This document shows, piece by piece, positions 1 to 7,987 of a stretch of 35,337 nt of DNA. The stretch's first letter is position 1. Each line of letters begins with the position of its first letter. The DNA is from Alicyclobacillaceae bacterium I2511 (GTDB lineage Bacteria > Bacillota > Bacilli > Alicyclobacillales > Alicyclobacillaceae). Made by a program: the position numbers and the translations under genes. The stretch is from NCBI GenBank assembly GCA_003584005.1, contig QXHL01000027.1:1-35337 (forward strand), written 5' to 3'. Under the pieces are notes generated by a model. The model saw nothing but the letters and a program-made list of their open reading frames with translations. It made no database searches and was not told where the DNA came from.

Positions 1-1902
1 CTCCTCCTCCTCCGCGCCCTCCCCCTGCCAGACCGCGGCGTGTTTGACCCCACCCACGTAGACGATGCCCAAGGCCAACGGCTTACCGAGTGGTCTGTGC
101 GTGGAACTCGTACTGAACGCGTGCCCCTGGACCACATTCCAGCCTCATTGCAGCGGGCCACCATCGCGGTGGAAGATGTCCACTTTTATCATCACCACGC
201 CCTCAACGCAAAGTCCGTCTTACGTGCCCTGTGGGTAAACCTGCAAGCCGGACAAGTGGTGGAGGGAGGGTCCACAATCACCCAACAGCTGGCGAAAAAC
301 CTTTACCTCAGCCAAGACCGTACCCTGTTGCGCAAAGTGCGAGAGGCCCTGTTTGCGGTGCAGTTGGAGTTGCACGAGACAAAACCGCAAATTCTGGAGG
401 CGTACCTGAATGACATCTACTACGGTCACGGAACCTATGGGGCAGATGCGGCGGCCCACCTATACTTCAACAAACCAGTCCATCATCTCAACCTGGCCGA
501 GTCCGCCATGCTCGCCGGCATCCCGAAGGGGCCATCCTTATATTCCCCTTTTACTAACTGGACGGCCGCCAAGGCCAGGCAACGAATTGTTTTATCCCGT
601 ATGGTGACAGCCGGTTTTCTGACCGCCAAAGCAGCGGATTTGGCCTATGAACAGCCCCTCACCCTGGCAGACAAACCCAATCCCGAGTTGCGGGCCCCTT
701 ATTTTACGCAGGCTGCGGTCCACGAAGTACAACAACGCTTTCACCTGTCCACAGAGGATTTGTACCGGGGTGGTTTGAGCCTAACCACCACCCTGGACCC
801 CGTGCTGCAAAGTGCCGCCGAACGGGCGGTACAAACCAGCTTGCCTCCACACAGTCTGCTACAGGCTGCAGTGGTGGCGCTGGACCCACAAACAGGTGCG
901 GTCAAAGCGCTTGTCGGTGGGCGCGACTTTTTGTCCAGCCCGTATAATCGGGCTTTCGCACAACGTCAGCCAGGGTCTACCTTTAAAGCAGTTCTGTACA
1001 CCGCCGCCCTAGAACACGGTTTTACGCCTAGCCGACAGGTCAACAGTGCCCTGACAACGTTTATTTATGATCACGAAAAAACCTACACCGTTCACGACTA
1101 TGGCGATGTGTACGCACATCGACCACTCACCCTGCGGGAAGCTATCGCACGTTCCGACAACGTGTATGCGGTCACCACCAACATGGAAGTGGGTCCCCAG
1201 ACGGTTGTGGACGCGGCTTACCGAATGGGTTGGCAGGAGCCCCTCCAGGCCTATCCTGCGCTGGCACTGGGAGTCTTTCCAGCCAGCCCAATGGAAATGG
1301 CAGCCGTCTATGCCTGCCTCGCCAATGGGGGGCGCCAAGTGACCCCCTATCTGGTCACCCAGGTACGGGACGCAACCCACCACCAAGTGTACCAAAGTCA
1401 CCCTAGTCTCACCCCTGCGGTAGACGCACAGGTGGCCTTTCAGGTGACAGACTTGCTGACCAGTGTGCTCAAACCCAATGGCACAGCCTTTTCCGTCCAT
1501 TCCTACCTACACGGGCCTGCGGCCGCCAAAACCGGCACCACCCGTTCAGATAACTGGATGGTGGGCTACACCCCCCGCCTAGTCTGTGCAGTGTGGGTGG
1601 GGTATGACGACAATCGGCCATTGACCCTGGAAGAGTCTCACTTGGCTGCCCCCATCTGGGCCAAATTAATGGGCATTGCACAGCAGCGTCTGCCGGGGCC
1701 TTGGTTTAAGCCCCCGGCAGGCCTGGTGGCCTGCACGTTAGACCCAGTCACCGGCAAACTGGCCACACCCGCCTGCAATGACAGAGAAACAGACTATTTC
1801 CGGGTCGGTACACAGCCCACAGAGTTCTGTTCCTTACACCCGGTTACACACACACAGTCTCGCCCGTTTGCATGGCGGCAGTGGTGGGCCCATTGGTTTT
1901 GA
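1..1902 (+). CDS. Class A penicillin-binding protein (PBP1A-type), 5' end outside window
   Basis: Bifunctional peptidoglycan glycosyltransferase/transpeptidase that polymerises and cross-links lipid II at the outer face of the membrane. The frame is open to the window edge, so the N-terminal membrane anchor is missing. The GT51 region shows the catalytic EDVHFY motif (about residue 58 counted from the edge), then the EGGSTITQQLAKN and REALFAVQLE blocks. The transpeptidase domain shows the serine motif STFK (about residue 326), the SDN triad and KTGTT near the C-terminus. A GTG at position 40 could be read as a start, but it would cut into the conserved strand before the glycosyltransferase, and the upstream codons (LLLLRALPLPDRG) continue smoothly. 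The protein ends soon after the transpeptidase domain, with no long PASTA or Pro-rich tail. Family assignment is firm; the specific PBP name is not. Confidence 0.93.
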   Translation, partial: LLLLRALPLPDRGVFDPTHVDDAQGQRLTEWSVRGTRTERVPLDHIPASLQRATIAVEDVHFYHHHALNAKSVLRALWVNLQAGQVVEGGSTITQQLAKNLYLSQDRTLLRKVREALFAVQLELHETKPQILEAYLNDIYYGHGTYGADAAAHLYFNKPVHHLNLAESAMLAGIPKGPSLYSPFTNWTAAKARQRIVLSRMVTAGFLTAKAADLAYEQPLTLADKPNPELRAPYFTQAAVHEVQQRFHLSTEDLYRGGLSLTTTLDPVLQSAAERAVQTSLPPHSLLQAAVVALDPQTGAVKALVGGRDFLSSPYNRAFAQRQPGSTFKAVLYTAALEHGFTPSRQVNSALTTFIYDHEKTYTVHDYGDVYAHRPLTLREAIARSDNVYAVTTNMEVGPQTVVDAAYRMGWQEPLQAYPALALGVFPASPMEMAAVYACLANGGRQVTPYLVTQVRDATHHQVYQSHPSLTPAVDAQVAFQVTDLLTSVLKPNGTAFSVHSYLHGPAAAKTGTTRSDNWMVGYTPRLVCAVWVGYDDNRPLTLEESHLAAPIWAKLMGIAQQRLPGPWFKPPAGLVACTLDPVTGKLATPACNDRETDYFRVGTQPTEFCSLHPVTHTQSRPFAWRQWWAHWF

Positions 1903-1938
1903 AAAATCAGTCAGGTGGGATCCACAGGGCTTAAGCTG

Positions 1939-1947
1939 TGCTACAAT
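1939..1947 (+). promoter_or_regulatory. Extended -10 element before the aminotransferase gene
   Basis: TG-C-TACAAT matches the extended -10 form TGnTATAAT with one mismatch and lies 30 bp before the GTG start of the aminotransferase. No convincing -35 hexamer is visible at 16-18 bp, which is common for extended -10 promoters. It is the only promoter candidate between the PBP and aminotransferase genes. Confidence 0.4.
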
Positions 1948-1976
1948 AACGAAAGATGAAAGGAGCGTGGACATTT

Positions 1977-3167
1977 GTGAAGCCCCGCCTATCTGCCCGG
2001 GTACGCAACATTACCCCTTCGGCCACCTTGAGTATTGACGCCAAAACCAAAGCCCTGATTGCCGAGGGCAAGCCTGTCCTCAACCTGAGTGTGGGTGAAC
2101 CTGACTTCGATACCCCTGTGGCCGCCGCCTTCGCGGGCGTTCGGGCCATCACCTCCGGAAAAACTCGCTATACCCCGGCTGCGGGCACACTGGAATTGCG
2201 TAAGGCCATTGCCACAAAACTGATGCGAGAAAACGGCCTGACCTACCAACCGGAACAAATTGTGGTCTCTTCAGGGGCTAAGCATTCACTGTTCAACATT
2301 TTTCTCTCCCTGTGTGATGAAGGGGACGAGGTGATTCTTCCCGCACCCTACTGGGTTTCTTACCCAGAGCAAATCCGCTTGTCTGGCGCTACCCCAGTGG
2401 TGGTGCAGACGACAGAGGCGTCCGGGTTTAAGCTGACCCCTAATTCGTTGGCGGCTGCACTCACCCCCCACACGCGGGCCCTGCTGCTCAACACTCCCAA
2501 CAATCCCACCGGAGCCGTGTACACGGAACAGGAATTGCGGGCCCTCGGAGAAGTACTCTTAGACAAGGAAATATATGTAATCACCGATGAAATTTATGAA
2601 AAGCTGGTTTATGGGGTGGAGCAGGTCAGTTTTGCGGCCGCCGTGCCAGAACTGATGAACCGCACCCTGACAGTCAATGGTTTTTCCAAGGCGTTTGCCA
2701 TGACTGGTTGGCGTCTGGGTTACGTGGCGGCACCGTTAGACCTTGCCAAGGCCATGTCCAGTCTGCAGAGCCACGCCACAGGCAACCCGAGCAGCATTTC
2801 CCAGCACGCTGGGCTAGCAGCCCTAGAAAACTTTAAGCCAGCAATGGTAGCAGAATTTCATCGTCGCCGGGATACCCTGGTGCGTGGACTGCAGGCCCTC
2901 CCAGGTGTCCAGTGTCTGCTCCCCGACGGGGCATTCTATGTGTTTCCAAACATCTCCCACTGGTTGGGTCATCGATCTGGGGGACAGGTGATTGACAGTT
3001 CTTCAAAGTTTTGTGACCTACTTTTAGAACAGGAGCTAGTTTCTGCCGTGCCTGGGGATGCCTTTGGTGCACCGCAAAACATCCGCCTGTCCTATGCCAC
3101 CTCTTACGCCAACGTGGAAGCGGCCATCGGACGTCTGCAGCGGTTCCTTGCCACACTGCAGCCCTGA
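1977..3167 (+). CDS. Class I/II pyridoxal-phosphate aminotransferase (aspartate aminotransferase type)
   Basis: PLP-dependent aminotransferase of 396 residues, transferring an amino group between an amino acid (probably aspartate) and 2-oxoglutarate in the cytosol. Family blocks are LSVGEPDFDTP near the N-terminus, SSGAKHSLFN, the LLLNTPNNPTGAVY substrate-binding block, ITDEIYEKLVY, and NGFSKAFAMTGWRLGY carrying the PLP lysine; a C-terminal arginine in IRLSYATS would bind the substrate carboxylate. The GTG at 1977 is chosen because a strong GAAAGGAG ribosome site lies 11 bp upstream and the product then begins MKPRLSARVRNI, as in the family; an in-frame ATG at 1956 lies within that ribosome site. 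Substrate could be aspartate or another amino acid; the sequence alone does not separate these. Confidence 0.9.
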   Translation: MKPRLSARVRNITPSATLSIDAKTKALIAEGKPVLNLSVGEPDFDTPVAAAFAGVRAITSGKTRYTPAAGTLELRKAIATKLMRENGLTYQPEQIVVSSGAKHSLFNIFLSLCDEGDEVILPAPYWVSYPEQIRLSGATPVVVQTTEASGFKLTPNSLAAALTPHTRALLLNTPNNPTGAVYTEQELRALGEVLLDKEIYVITDEIYEKLVYGVEQVSFAAAVPELMNRTLTVNGFSKAFAMTGWRLGYVAAPLDLAKAMSSLQSHATGNPSSISQHAGLAALENFKPAMVAEFHRRRDTLVRGLQALPGVQCLLPDGAFYVFPNISHWLGHRSGGQVIDSSSKFCDLLLEQELVSAVPGDAFGAPQNIRLSYATSYANVEAAIGRLQRFLATLQP

Positions 3168-3307
3168 GCCAACGGTCCACCAGAATTTAGCATGGGTTGC
3201 CCAAATTTCTTTTCCACAGCCTACACCCCTAAAGGGGAGTGGCAAATACAAGTGTACTCGTTCCACTAAAATTGAACAGCGAGTGGATAAAAACCGCTTA
3301 ACGATGC

Positions 3308-3335
3308 ACACGTGTACACTCATGCCCATAGTATA
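3308..3335 (+). promoter_or_regulatory. Possible sigma-K-like promoter for the repeat-protein gene
   Basis: AC at 3308-3309, a 17-bp gap, then CATAGTATA at 3327-3335 fits the mother-cell sigma-K pattern (AC-N16/17-CATAnnnTA). Transcription would begin just ahead of the hairpin at 3355-3392, giving a leader of roughly 70 nt. The motif is short and degenerate, so chance is not excluded. The rest of 3168-3354 shows no open gene, only a short GTGTACAC palindrome. Confidence 0.25.
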
Positions 3336-3354
3336 GGGCAGTCGATGGGTGGAA

Positions 3355-3399
3355 CGGCCCTCGGCCCGGAATTCTATCCGGCCTAGGGCCGCCTTTTTT
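3355..3399 (+). terminator. Terminator-like hairpin directly abutting a ribosome site (possible attenuator)
   Basis: Arms at 3355-3370 and 3377-3391 form a GC-rich stem (CGGCCCT pairs with AGGGCCG, and CGGA with TCCG) with a six-base loop, followed by CC and six T. The ribosome site GGGAGGTG of the next gene starts immediately after the T-run. No promoter fits between hairpin and start codon, so transcripts of the next gene must pass through this structure unless they begin within it. It may serve as terminator of the aminotransferase gene, as an attenuator, or both. Confidence 0.7.
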
Positions 3400-3413
3400 G
3401 GGAGGTGCATCTG

Positions 3414-4574
3414 ATGGATTGGTCTTCCCGTCCGCTCGCCAACGTGGCCCTGGCCGCCCAGAGCAGCGGTATCCACACACGTAAGCCTGCTGTGACCAAA
3501 CGGCCCCAAAAGAAAGCCCGCAAGTCCCCCGGCAAGCAGGGCTTAACGGCACCGCCGAAGCGGACCAGCAGTTCTCCCACCCCTTCGCCAGTGAAAGCCA
3601 AGGGGGGCCTCAGCAAGCTGCTCTCCCCACAAAGTCTGCAGGACACCCTGAAAAGTGTAGGCAGTCTGCGTGGAACAGTAAAAAACTGGCTGGGGTACCT
3701 ACAACATGCGGATCAGGTGCTGGACACCGTATTTATGACCACAAACTCTTTGAAGGAAAGCGGCGTTTTAGAAAAAATTGTAAAAGGACGGGGAAAAAAC
3801 CTCACAACAGAGGACTTGACCAATATTTTAATGGCTTTAATGAACTCGCCAGCAGGGTCTCAACTGTTACATTCTGCAGGAAAGGGGGATAAGGAAGAAC
3901 TTCCCGCCAGTTCCCCCACTGCCACCGCCCCAGTACGGGCCACTGGCAACGCTGCACCCGCCGTGCCGGCCAGTCCTACCCCACAGGGATCCTATGGCCA
4001 GGGCTCCCCTGCCGGGCAAGCTCCCTATCCTGGACAGCAGGCTCCCTATTCAGGACCGCAAGGCCCCTACCCTGGACAGCAGGCTCCCTATCCAGGACCG
4101 CAAGGCCCCTACCCTGGACAGCAGGCTCCCTATCCAGGACCGCAAGGCCCCTACCCTGGGCAGCAGGCTCCCTATCCAGGACAACAAGGCCCCTACCCTG
4201 GACAGCAGGCTCCCTATCCAGGACAACAAGGCCCCTACCCTGGACAAAATTATGGCGGCACCCCGAGCAACGGCGCCTACCCACCAACGGGGTCTTATGG
4301 GAATTCTGCGCCTTATGGGGCACCAGGCACCTATGGTGGACCTATCCAGCCTAGCGCCTATCCACCACCGGGCCCTTATCCCCAAGCCCCGGGTGTGCAA
4401 CCCCAGGCTGTGCCGCCTGGAGACGTTCCTGGCAGGGTTCCTGGTGTACACCCCCCTGTAGCAGAGAGGCACCCCCGTCGGGTGGGGTTGCGACACCCGC
4501 CCCAGGCGGCCAAAAAACCGCTGCGTGCCCGTGGCTTAGCTGGCGGCACGCGCACCAAAGTGCGGGGAGGCTAA
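3414..4574 (+). CDS. Pro/Gly/Gln-repeat protein, distantly VrrA/YqfQ-like
   Basis: Protein of 386 residues not assigned with certainty. A basic, Pro/Ser-rich N-terminus (to about residue 65) leads into a helical region ([17 protein letters not shown], then [19 protein letters not shown], to about residue 150) that recalls the helical part of the VrrA/YqfQ family. Next comes a low-complexity section with five tandem 14-residue repeats of the type [14 protein letters not shown], a Tyr/Pro/Gly-rich stretch, and a strongly basic tail ([11 protein letters not shown], then [16 protein letters not shown]). There is no signal peptide or membrane segment. ATG 3414 follows GGAGGTG by 6 bp; an in-frame GTG at 3405 lies inside that ribosome site. 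Repeat composition and the possible sigma-K promoter suggest a spore-surface role, as inference only. Confidence 0.75.
   Translation: MDWSSRPLANVALAAQSSGIHTRKPAVTKRPQKKARKSPGKQGLTAPPKRTSSSPTPSPVKAKGGLSKLLSPQSLQDTLKSVGSLRGTVKNWLGYLQHADQVLDTVFMTTNSLKESGVLEKIVKGRGKNLTTEDLTNILMALMNSPAGSQLLHSAGKGDKEELPASSPTATAPVRATGNAAPAVPASPTPQGSYGQGSPAGQAPYPGQQAPYSGPQGPYPGQQAPYPGPQGPYPGQQAPYPGPQGPYPGQQAPYPGQQGPYPGQQAPYPGQQGPYPGQNYGGTPSNGAYPPTGSYGNSAPYGAPGTYGGPIQPSAYPPPGPYPQAPGVQPQAVPPGDVPGRVPGVHPPVAERHPRRVGLRHPPQAAKKPLRARGLAGGTRTKVRGG
4017..4247 (+). repeat. 42-bp in-frame tandem repeat (five copies plus a half copy)
   Basis: A half unit at 4017-4037 is followed by five 42-bp units (4038-4247), each encoding 14 residues [14 protein letters not shown] with few changes (one S for P; the last two copies have GQQG instead of GPQG). 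Copies are nearly identical in DNA, so they arose by recent duplication and copy number may vary between strains. The unit is an exact multiple of three, so changes in copy number keep the frame. Confidence 0.95.
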
Positions 4575-4591
4575 ACGCCTCCCCGCACTTT
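4557..4591. terminator. Bidirectional rho-independent terminator
   Basis: A perfect 15-bp inverted repeat (4557-4571 with 4577-4591) with a five-base loop TAAAC that contains the stop codon of the upstream gene. The stem reads AAAGTGCGGGGAGGC, so each strand ends in a short U-run. It sits between two convergent genes and can serve both. Confidence 0.85.
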
Positions 4592-4603
4592 ATCTACACC
4601 TGT

Positions 4604-5035
4604 TCACTTACTTTTTGGCACAAATTTTTTAATCTCTTTCACAGTCTCATCGTCAAGGTTCGAGGGGCCGTATTTTTTAACCAGGTCCTCCACGTTAGCG
4701 GCAGGGCCATGTTTTGTCGCATCCTGATATGCCCCTACAAATTGCTTAATCCGCTGTTCTGGCACGGGCAAGCCCAGCTTGTCAGCAAAATCTTTCGCTA
4801 GTTGTTCTACCTGATTAGGGTCTTTCCACTGCTCCGGCTGAACCTTTTTAACGTCCTCAAGAATTTGAAATATGGCCTTGCGTTTGCCACTGAGGTTGTT
4901 CTTCAATGTGTCCAATGGTTTCGGTGAAGAGACCTGGACTGGCTGTGTTAACGGAACTTCCTCATGCATCGGATTGGGCCGGGAGTTCATTGCAGGACGT
5001 CTTTTACTGGTTCCTTTATTGGGTCGCTTCTGCAC
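4604..5035 (-). CDS. Small hypothetical protein, weakly SpoVIF-like
   Basis: Cytosolic, highly charged protein of 143 residues without signal peptide or membrane helix. The N-terminal 55 residues are basic and Pro/Ser-rich, probably disordered. The remainder is helical (GKRKAIFQILEDVKKVQ, DPNQVEQLAKDFADKLG, VPEQRIKQFVGAYQD). The pattern of a helix, a DxxxVxxLxxxxADK segment and a PxPExxIxxxVxA segment loosely recalls SpoVIF-type sporulation proteins; this is a resemblance, not an identification. GTG 5035 is chosen because AGGAGGAGG lies 7 bp upstream (5043-5051); the longer frame to 5125 would place that ribosome site inside the gene. The product ends KKFVPKSK. Convergent with the repeat protein and sharing its terminator. 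Confidence 0.7.
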   Translation of the reverse strand: MQKRPNKGTSKRRPAMNSRPNPMHEEVPLTQPVQVSSPKPLDTLKNNLSGKRKAIFQILEDVKKVQPEQWKDPNQVEQLAKDFADKLGLPVPEQRIKQFVGAYQDATKHGPAANVEDLVKKYGPSNLDDETVKEIKKFVPKSK

Positions 5036-5347
5036 GACAAACCCTCCTCCTGCGAGATTCGCTCCCTGCGGAGCCTCTCCATACCCTATGGTCTTGCTGT
5101 CTTTGACGCACCTTGAAACAAGCAAAATGGGCGCAAAAATAGACGTTTGCCCACCATCCTGTGGCTATGCACCCCGTCTCTCATAAACCCTGCCGGGCAG
5201 GGCAACGTGGGGACCCGCCAGCTCTGATTCTCCTACCTATTCCCCTGCTCAAAGGTGTACAATGCGGGTGTTCCTTTGTCATACAATTCCGTAGGGATAC
5301 AAGGGCATGTTCAATCGTGGAAATGCCCAACAAGGGAGTTCAGGGTC
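5036..5347. other. Divergent intergenic region with a short palindrome
   Basis: 312 bp between the minus-strand small gene and the histidine kinase. No convincing coding frame. On the minus strand CATAGGGTA (5090-5082) resembles a mother-cell -10 (CATAnnnTA) but no -35 partner fits. On the plus strand two TACAAT hexamers (5258-5263 and 5282-5287) could be -10 elements for the kinase operon, without good -35 boxes. CCCTGCC-G-GGCAGGG at 5188-5202 is a perfect 7+1+7 palindrome that could be an operator. Confidence 0.5.
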
Positions 5348-6034
5348 ATGGAGCATGGCAACCTACCAGTGGCAGACCAAACTGATTACGGGATTAAATT
5401 GGTGGAAGAAGAGCGACGGCGCATTGCCCAAGAACTGCATGATGGACCAGCCCAAGCCATCACCAATGTCAGCATGCGGTTAGACATCATCCGCCACATG
5501 CTGCACACCCATCCTGAATTAGTGGAGGGAGAACTGGTTCGACTAAACAGCCGTGTGGTGGCACTAGTTAACGACATTCGCCGCTTAATTTTTGACCTGC
5601 GCCCGATTGCCATTGATGAAATGGGCCTGGTTCGCGCCACGCAAGAGTTGTGCCAGCGCAGCCAGGATGAGTGGGGAATTGCCATTGAGGTGCATGCACA
5701 AGGTGTACAGGAGATTCAGTCCCTGACACCGGCCAAACAGGTAGCCTTGTACCGGATGGTCCAAGAAGCCTTAACCAACATCTACAGACATGCACAAGCC
5801 AGAAAGGCCTGGGTGGATTTTATGGTGGACGCAGGAACACTGGAGGTCTCTGTCCGGGATGACGGGCGGGGCTTTCGAAACGACAATGGCACCAAAGGTC
5901 ATTACGGCCTCACCGGAATGAGAGAGCGAGCCGCATATTTGCAAGGCAGTGTGCTCGTAGAAACCTCTCCCGGACAAGGGACCACCTGTCACATTCAGAT
6001 CCCTTTAGGCAATGAACCTGTGAACCCGGAGTGA
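5348..6034 (+). CDS. Cytosolic DegS/NreB-type sensor histidine kinase without sensor domain
   Basis: Protein of 228 residues. The phospho-acceptor helix EEERRRIAQELHDGPAQ (His31) is the HisKA_3 signature of the HPK7 group (DegS, NreB, LiaS). The HATPase_c domain follows with VQEALTNIYRHAQA (N box), DDGRGF (G1) and GLTGMRERA (G2). Only about 15 residues precede the His box and no membrane segment exists, so input must come from a partner or the downstream protein. No response regulator is adjacent. ATG 5348 follows AAGGGAG by 9 bp; upstream in-frame codons to 5255 give an unrelated, non-conserved extension. The stop is 7 bp before the next gene, so the two are very likely co-transcribed. Confidence 0.88.
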   Translation: MEHGNLPVADQTDYGIKLVEEERRRIAQELHDGPAQAITNVSMRLDIIRHMLHTHPELVEGELVRLNSRVVALVNDIRRLIFDLRPIAIDEMGLVRATQELCQRSQDEWGIAIEVHAQGVQEIQSLTPAKQVALYRMVQEALTNIYRHAQARKAWVDFMVDAGTLEVSVRDDGRGFRNDNGTKGHYGLTGMRERAAYLQGSVLVETSPGQGTTCHIQIPLGNEPVNPE

Positions 6035-6041
6035 ACCGGCA

Positions 6042-7538
6042 ATGACCCTGGACAAACTCACGACCATGCAGGAAATCACCGATGTGGGGAACCGATGGGT
6101 CCAACACCGCATGTACCACGCAGCGTTAGAAGTGTTCTACCTGCAGCTGAAACAAGGACGCGACAACCCCGCCTGGCAAGGGGATTTACTGCTCGAAATT
6201 GGACGAATCCATGTGCTGCTGGGACAAGATGCAACAGCCCTATATTTTTTCCATCAGGCGCTCGAATCACACTTAGCTCCCGCTGTGGCCCTCAAAGGAG
6301 CCATGTTACTGGCCTTGGTGAATCTGCGCCTAGGGAATGCGGACCTGGCCTATCGCTTGATGACCGAGGCCTATGACCGCTTTGGCAAGGACCTGATGCC
6401 TTGGCAAGCAGGGGTGTTCTACAACAACCTCGCACTGATTCAATACGCTAACGGTTTTTCTCGACAGGCCCTGCAAACACAGTATCAGGCCATCACTCTG
6501 CTGCACAGTGTGAACAACCACCAGTTTGACTCCCAGTTATACCACACCCTTGGAACCTTTTTAATGGAATTGGGAGACCTCCCCGTTGCAAAGCGGTCGC
6601 TGCGCAGGGCCACTGCCACAGACCCAAACGAATCCCTGTCTGCCCTGCTGGATTTAGGAAGGCTGTACATTCTGACAAAGTCTCCCTTGCGGGCGACAGT
6701 CATCGCTCGCCGAGCTGCGGATCGGGTATGGTCTTCGGTGATGGAATTTACACGGGAAGAAGTCGCCCGACTGTGTCGCATGATTGCACACTTGACATCC
6801 AGTGTTGGCGACTTGCCTTTAGCATTGCAGGCCTTGGAGAAATCTCAATTGCTATTTGGTCAAATGGGGGCTTGGCAAGAGTGGCAGCAAACCCTGCACA
6901 CCCAGGAGGTGTGGACAAAACAGCTCGACAAGTCCCACCCACTAGAAACTTCCCTCACAACCCATGAGGTACACCGATTTTTGATGATTTTGGATGCGAT
7001 TCACGCCCAGCAAGTCGTCAATCCCCAATTTGCCAGAGAACTGGACGCACGCGCCCTGTACGCCCACATGTTGGCTTGTCACATCAAACTGCCAACGCCA
7101 ACCTGCGTCAAAATTGCGGTGGCTGCCCGCATGGCCGATTATGGATTGACCGCCTTAGATCCGCAAACGGTGACGCAACCAGAGCGGTCTTCCCAGGCTT
7201 GGCAATCCTATCAACAGCATCCGCTTTTATCTTTGCAGCTTTTGGCTTCTGCCGGACTCAGTCAAGAAGTGCAAGATCTCATTGCCAATCATCACGAGTG
7301 GTTGGACGGCTCTGGCTATCCCCTGGGCAAATCCGGCGACGACATCTCTGTGGCCAGTCAGGTACTGGCGGCTGCGGAAACTTACGCACAGGCTGTGGTA
7401 ACACAACGGCAAGCCCATTCGCGTGCACTGCGCCAAGTGTCTGATGTTTCGGGACGGCGATTTTCCAATGAAATTGGGCTGGCCCTAGTCACTATGTTTC
7501 AAGGAGGTTGTAACAATGGCGAAAAAAATGAATGTTGA
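6042..7538 (+). CDS. TPR-repeat protein with degenerate HD-GYP domain
   Basis: Protein of 498 residues. About residues 10-300 are helical repeats of TPR type (for example [19 protein letters not shown] and [22 protein letters not shown]). Residues of about 305-490 match an HD-GYP domain: HP in [33 protein letters not shown] (GYP motif intact) and a final [11 protein letters not shown]. The metal-site HDIGK motif is replaced by ADYGL, so the first His and the Lys are lost while the Asp may remain; c-di-GMP hydrolysis is therefore doubtful, and ligand sensing or protein contact more likely. GGAG lies 10 bp before ATG 6042. The 3' end overlaps luxS by 23 bp, so luxS translation is probably coupled. 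The TPR part may receive or pass on the signal of the sensorless kinase just upstream. Confidence 0.82.
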   Translation: MTLDKLTTMQEITDVGNRWVQHRMYHAALEVFYLQLKQGRDNPAWQGDLLLEIGRIHVLLGQDATALYFFHQALESHLAPAVALKGAMLLALVNLRLGNADLAYRLMTEAYDRFGKDLMPWQAGVFYNNLALIQYANGFSRQALQTQYQAITLLHSVNNHQFDSQLYHTLGTFLMELGDLPVAKRSLRRATATDPNESLSALLDLGRLYILTKSPLRATVIARRAADRVWSSVMEFTREEVARLCRMIAHLTSSVGDLPLALQALEKSQLLFGQMGAWQEWQQTLHTQEVWTKQLDKSHPLETSLTTHEVHRFLMILDAIHAQQVVNPQFARELDARALYAHMLACHIKLPTPTCVKIAVAARMADYGLTALDPQTVTQPERSSQAWQSYQQHPLLSLQLLASAGLSQEVQDLIANHHEWLDGSGYPLGKSGDDISVASQVLAAAETYAQAVVTQRQAHSRALRQVSDVSGRRFSNEIGLALVTMFQGGCNNGEKNEC

Positions 7539-7980
7539 AAGCTTTAATTTGGATCACACACAGGTCAAAGCCCCCTATGTCCGCCTCGTCACGGTCACCG
7601 AAGGGACACACGGGGACAAGATTTACAAGTACGATCTACGCTTTTGCCAACCAAATCACCAGCACATGGAAATGCCTGCACTCCACTCCATGGAGCACAT
7701 GCTGGCCGAGTTCTTGCGCAATCACATGGATGGAGTCATCGACGTAGGACCCATGGGCTGCCAAACCGGGTTTTACATCACCCTCTTAAACCACGACAAC
7801 TACCCGGAGTTACTCGCTGTCCTAGCAGACACCCTGGAAGACGTTTTGCAGGCCACAGAGGTCCCCGCAGCCAACGAAACGCAATGCGGATGGGCCGCCA
7901 GTCACAGCCTGGTGGGGGCACAAGAACTGGCCCGGGAAATGCTGGCTCGGCGCTCCGAGTGGGATGAAGTTTTTGCCTGA
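7516..7980 (+). CDS. luxS: S-ribosylhomocysteine lyase
   Basis: LuxS splits S-ribosylhomocysteine into homocysteine and 4,5-dihydroxy-2,3-pentanedione, the precursor of autoinducer AI-2, as part of the activated methyl cycle in the cytosol. At 154 residues the length is normal. Conserved features are [11 protein letters not shown], the metal-binding HSMEH (His57, Glu60, His61), GCQTGFY with the catalytic Cys82, and the third metal ligand Cys124 in [14 protein letters not shown] lies 8 bp before ATG 7516. The start lies inside the end of the TPR/HD-GYP gene. The stop is only 7 bp from the convergent methionine-cycle gene on the other strand, and no terminator lies between them. The homocysteine produced is the substrate of both methyltransferases encoded nearby. 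Confidence 0.97.
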   Translation: MAKKMNVESFNLDHTQVKAPYVRLVTVTEGTHGDKIYKYDLRFCQPNHQHMEMPALHSMEHMLAEFLRNHMDGVIDVGPMGCQTGFYITLLNHDNYPELLAVLADTLEDVLQATEVPAANETQCGWAASHSLVGAQELAREMLARRSEWDEVFA

Positions 7981-7987
7981 ACCGCAG

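Noticed and set aside
1009-1500. 163-codon open frame antisense to the penicillin-binding protein
   Set aside because: It lies wholly within the conserved transpeptidase sequence, with no ribosome site and no recognisable protein pattern.
3168-3400. T-box riboswitch before the repeat-protein gene (GGGTGGAAC followed by a terminator)
   Set aside because: The match stops after nine bases, no Stem I elements (specifier loop, AGTA, GNUG) are recognisable, and the downstream gene has no link to amino acids or tRNA charging.
4050-4496. Long open frames antisense to and in another frame of the 42-bp repeat
   Set aside because: They are by-products of an in-frame repeat whose length is a multiple of three; they have no ribosome site and the sense frame has a good one.
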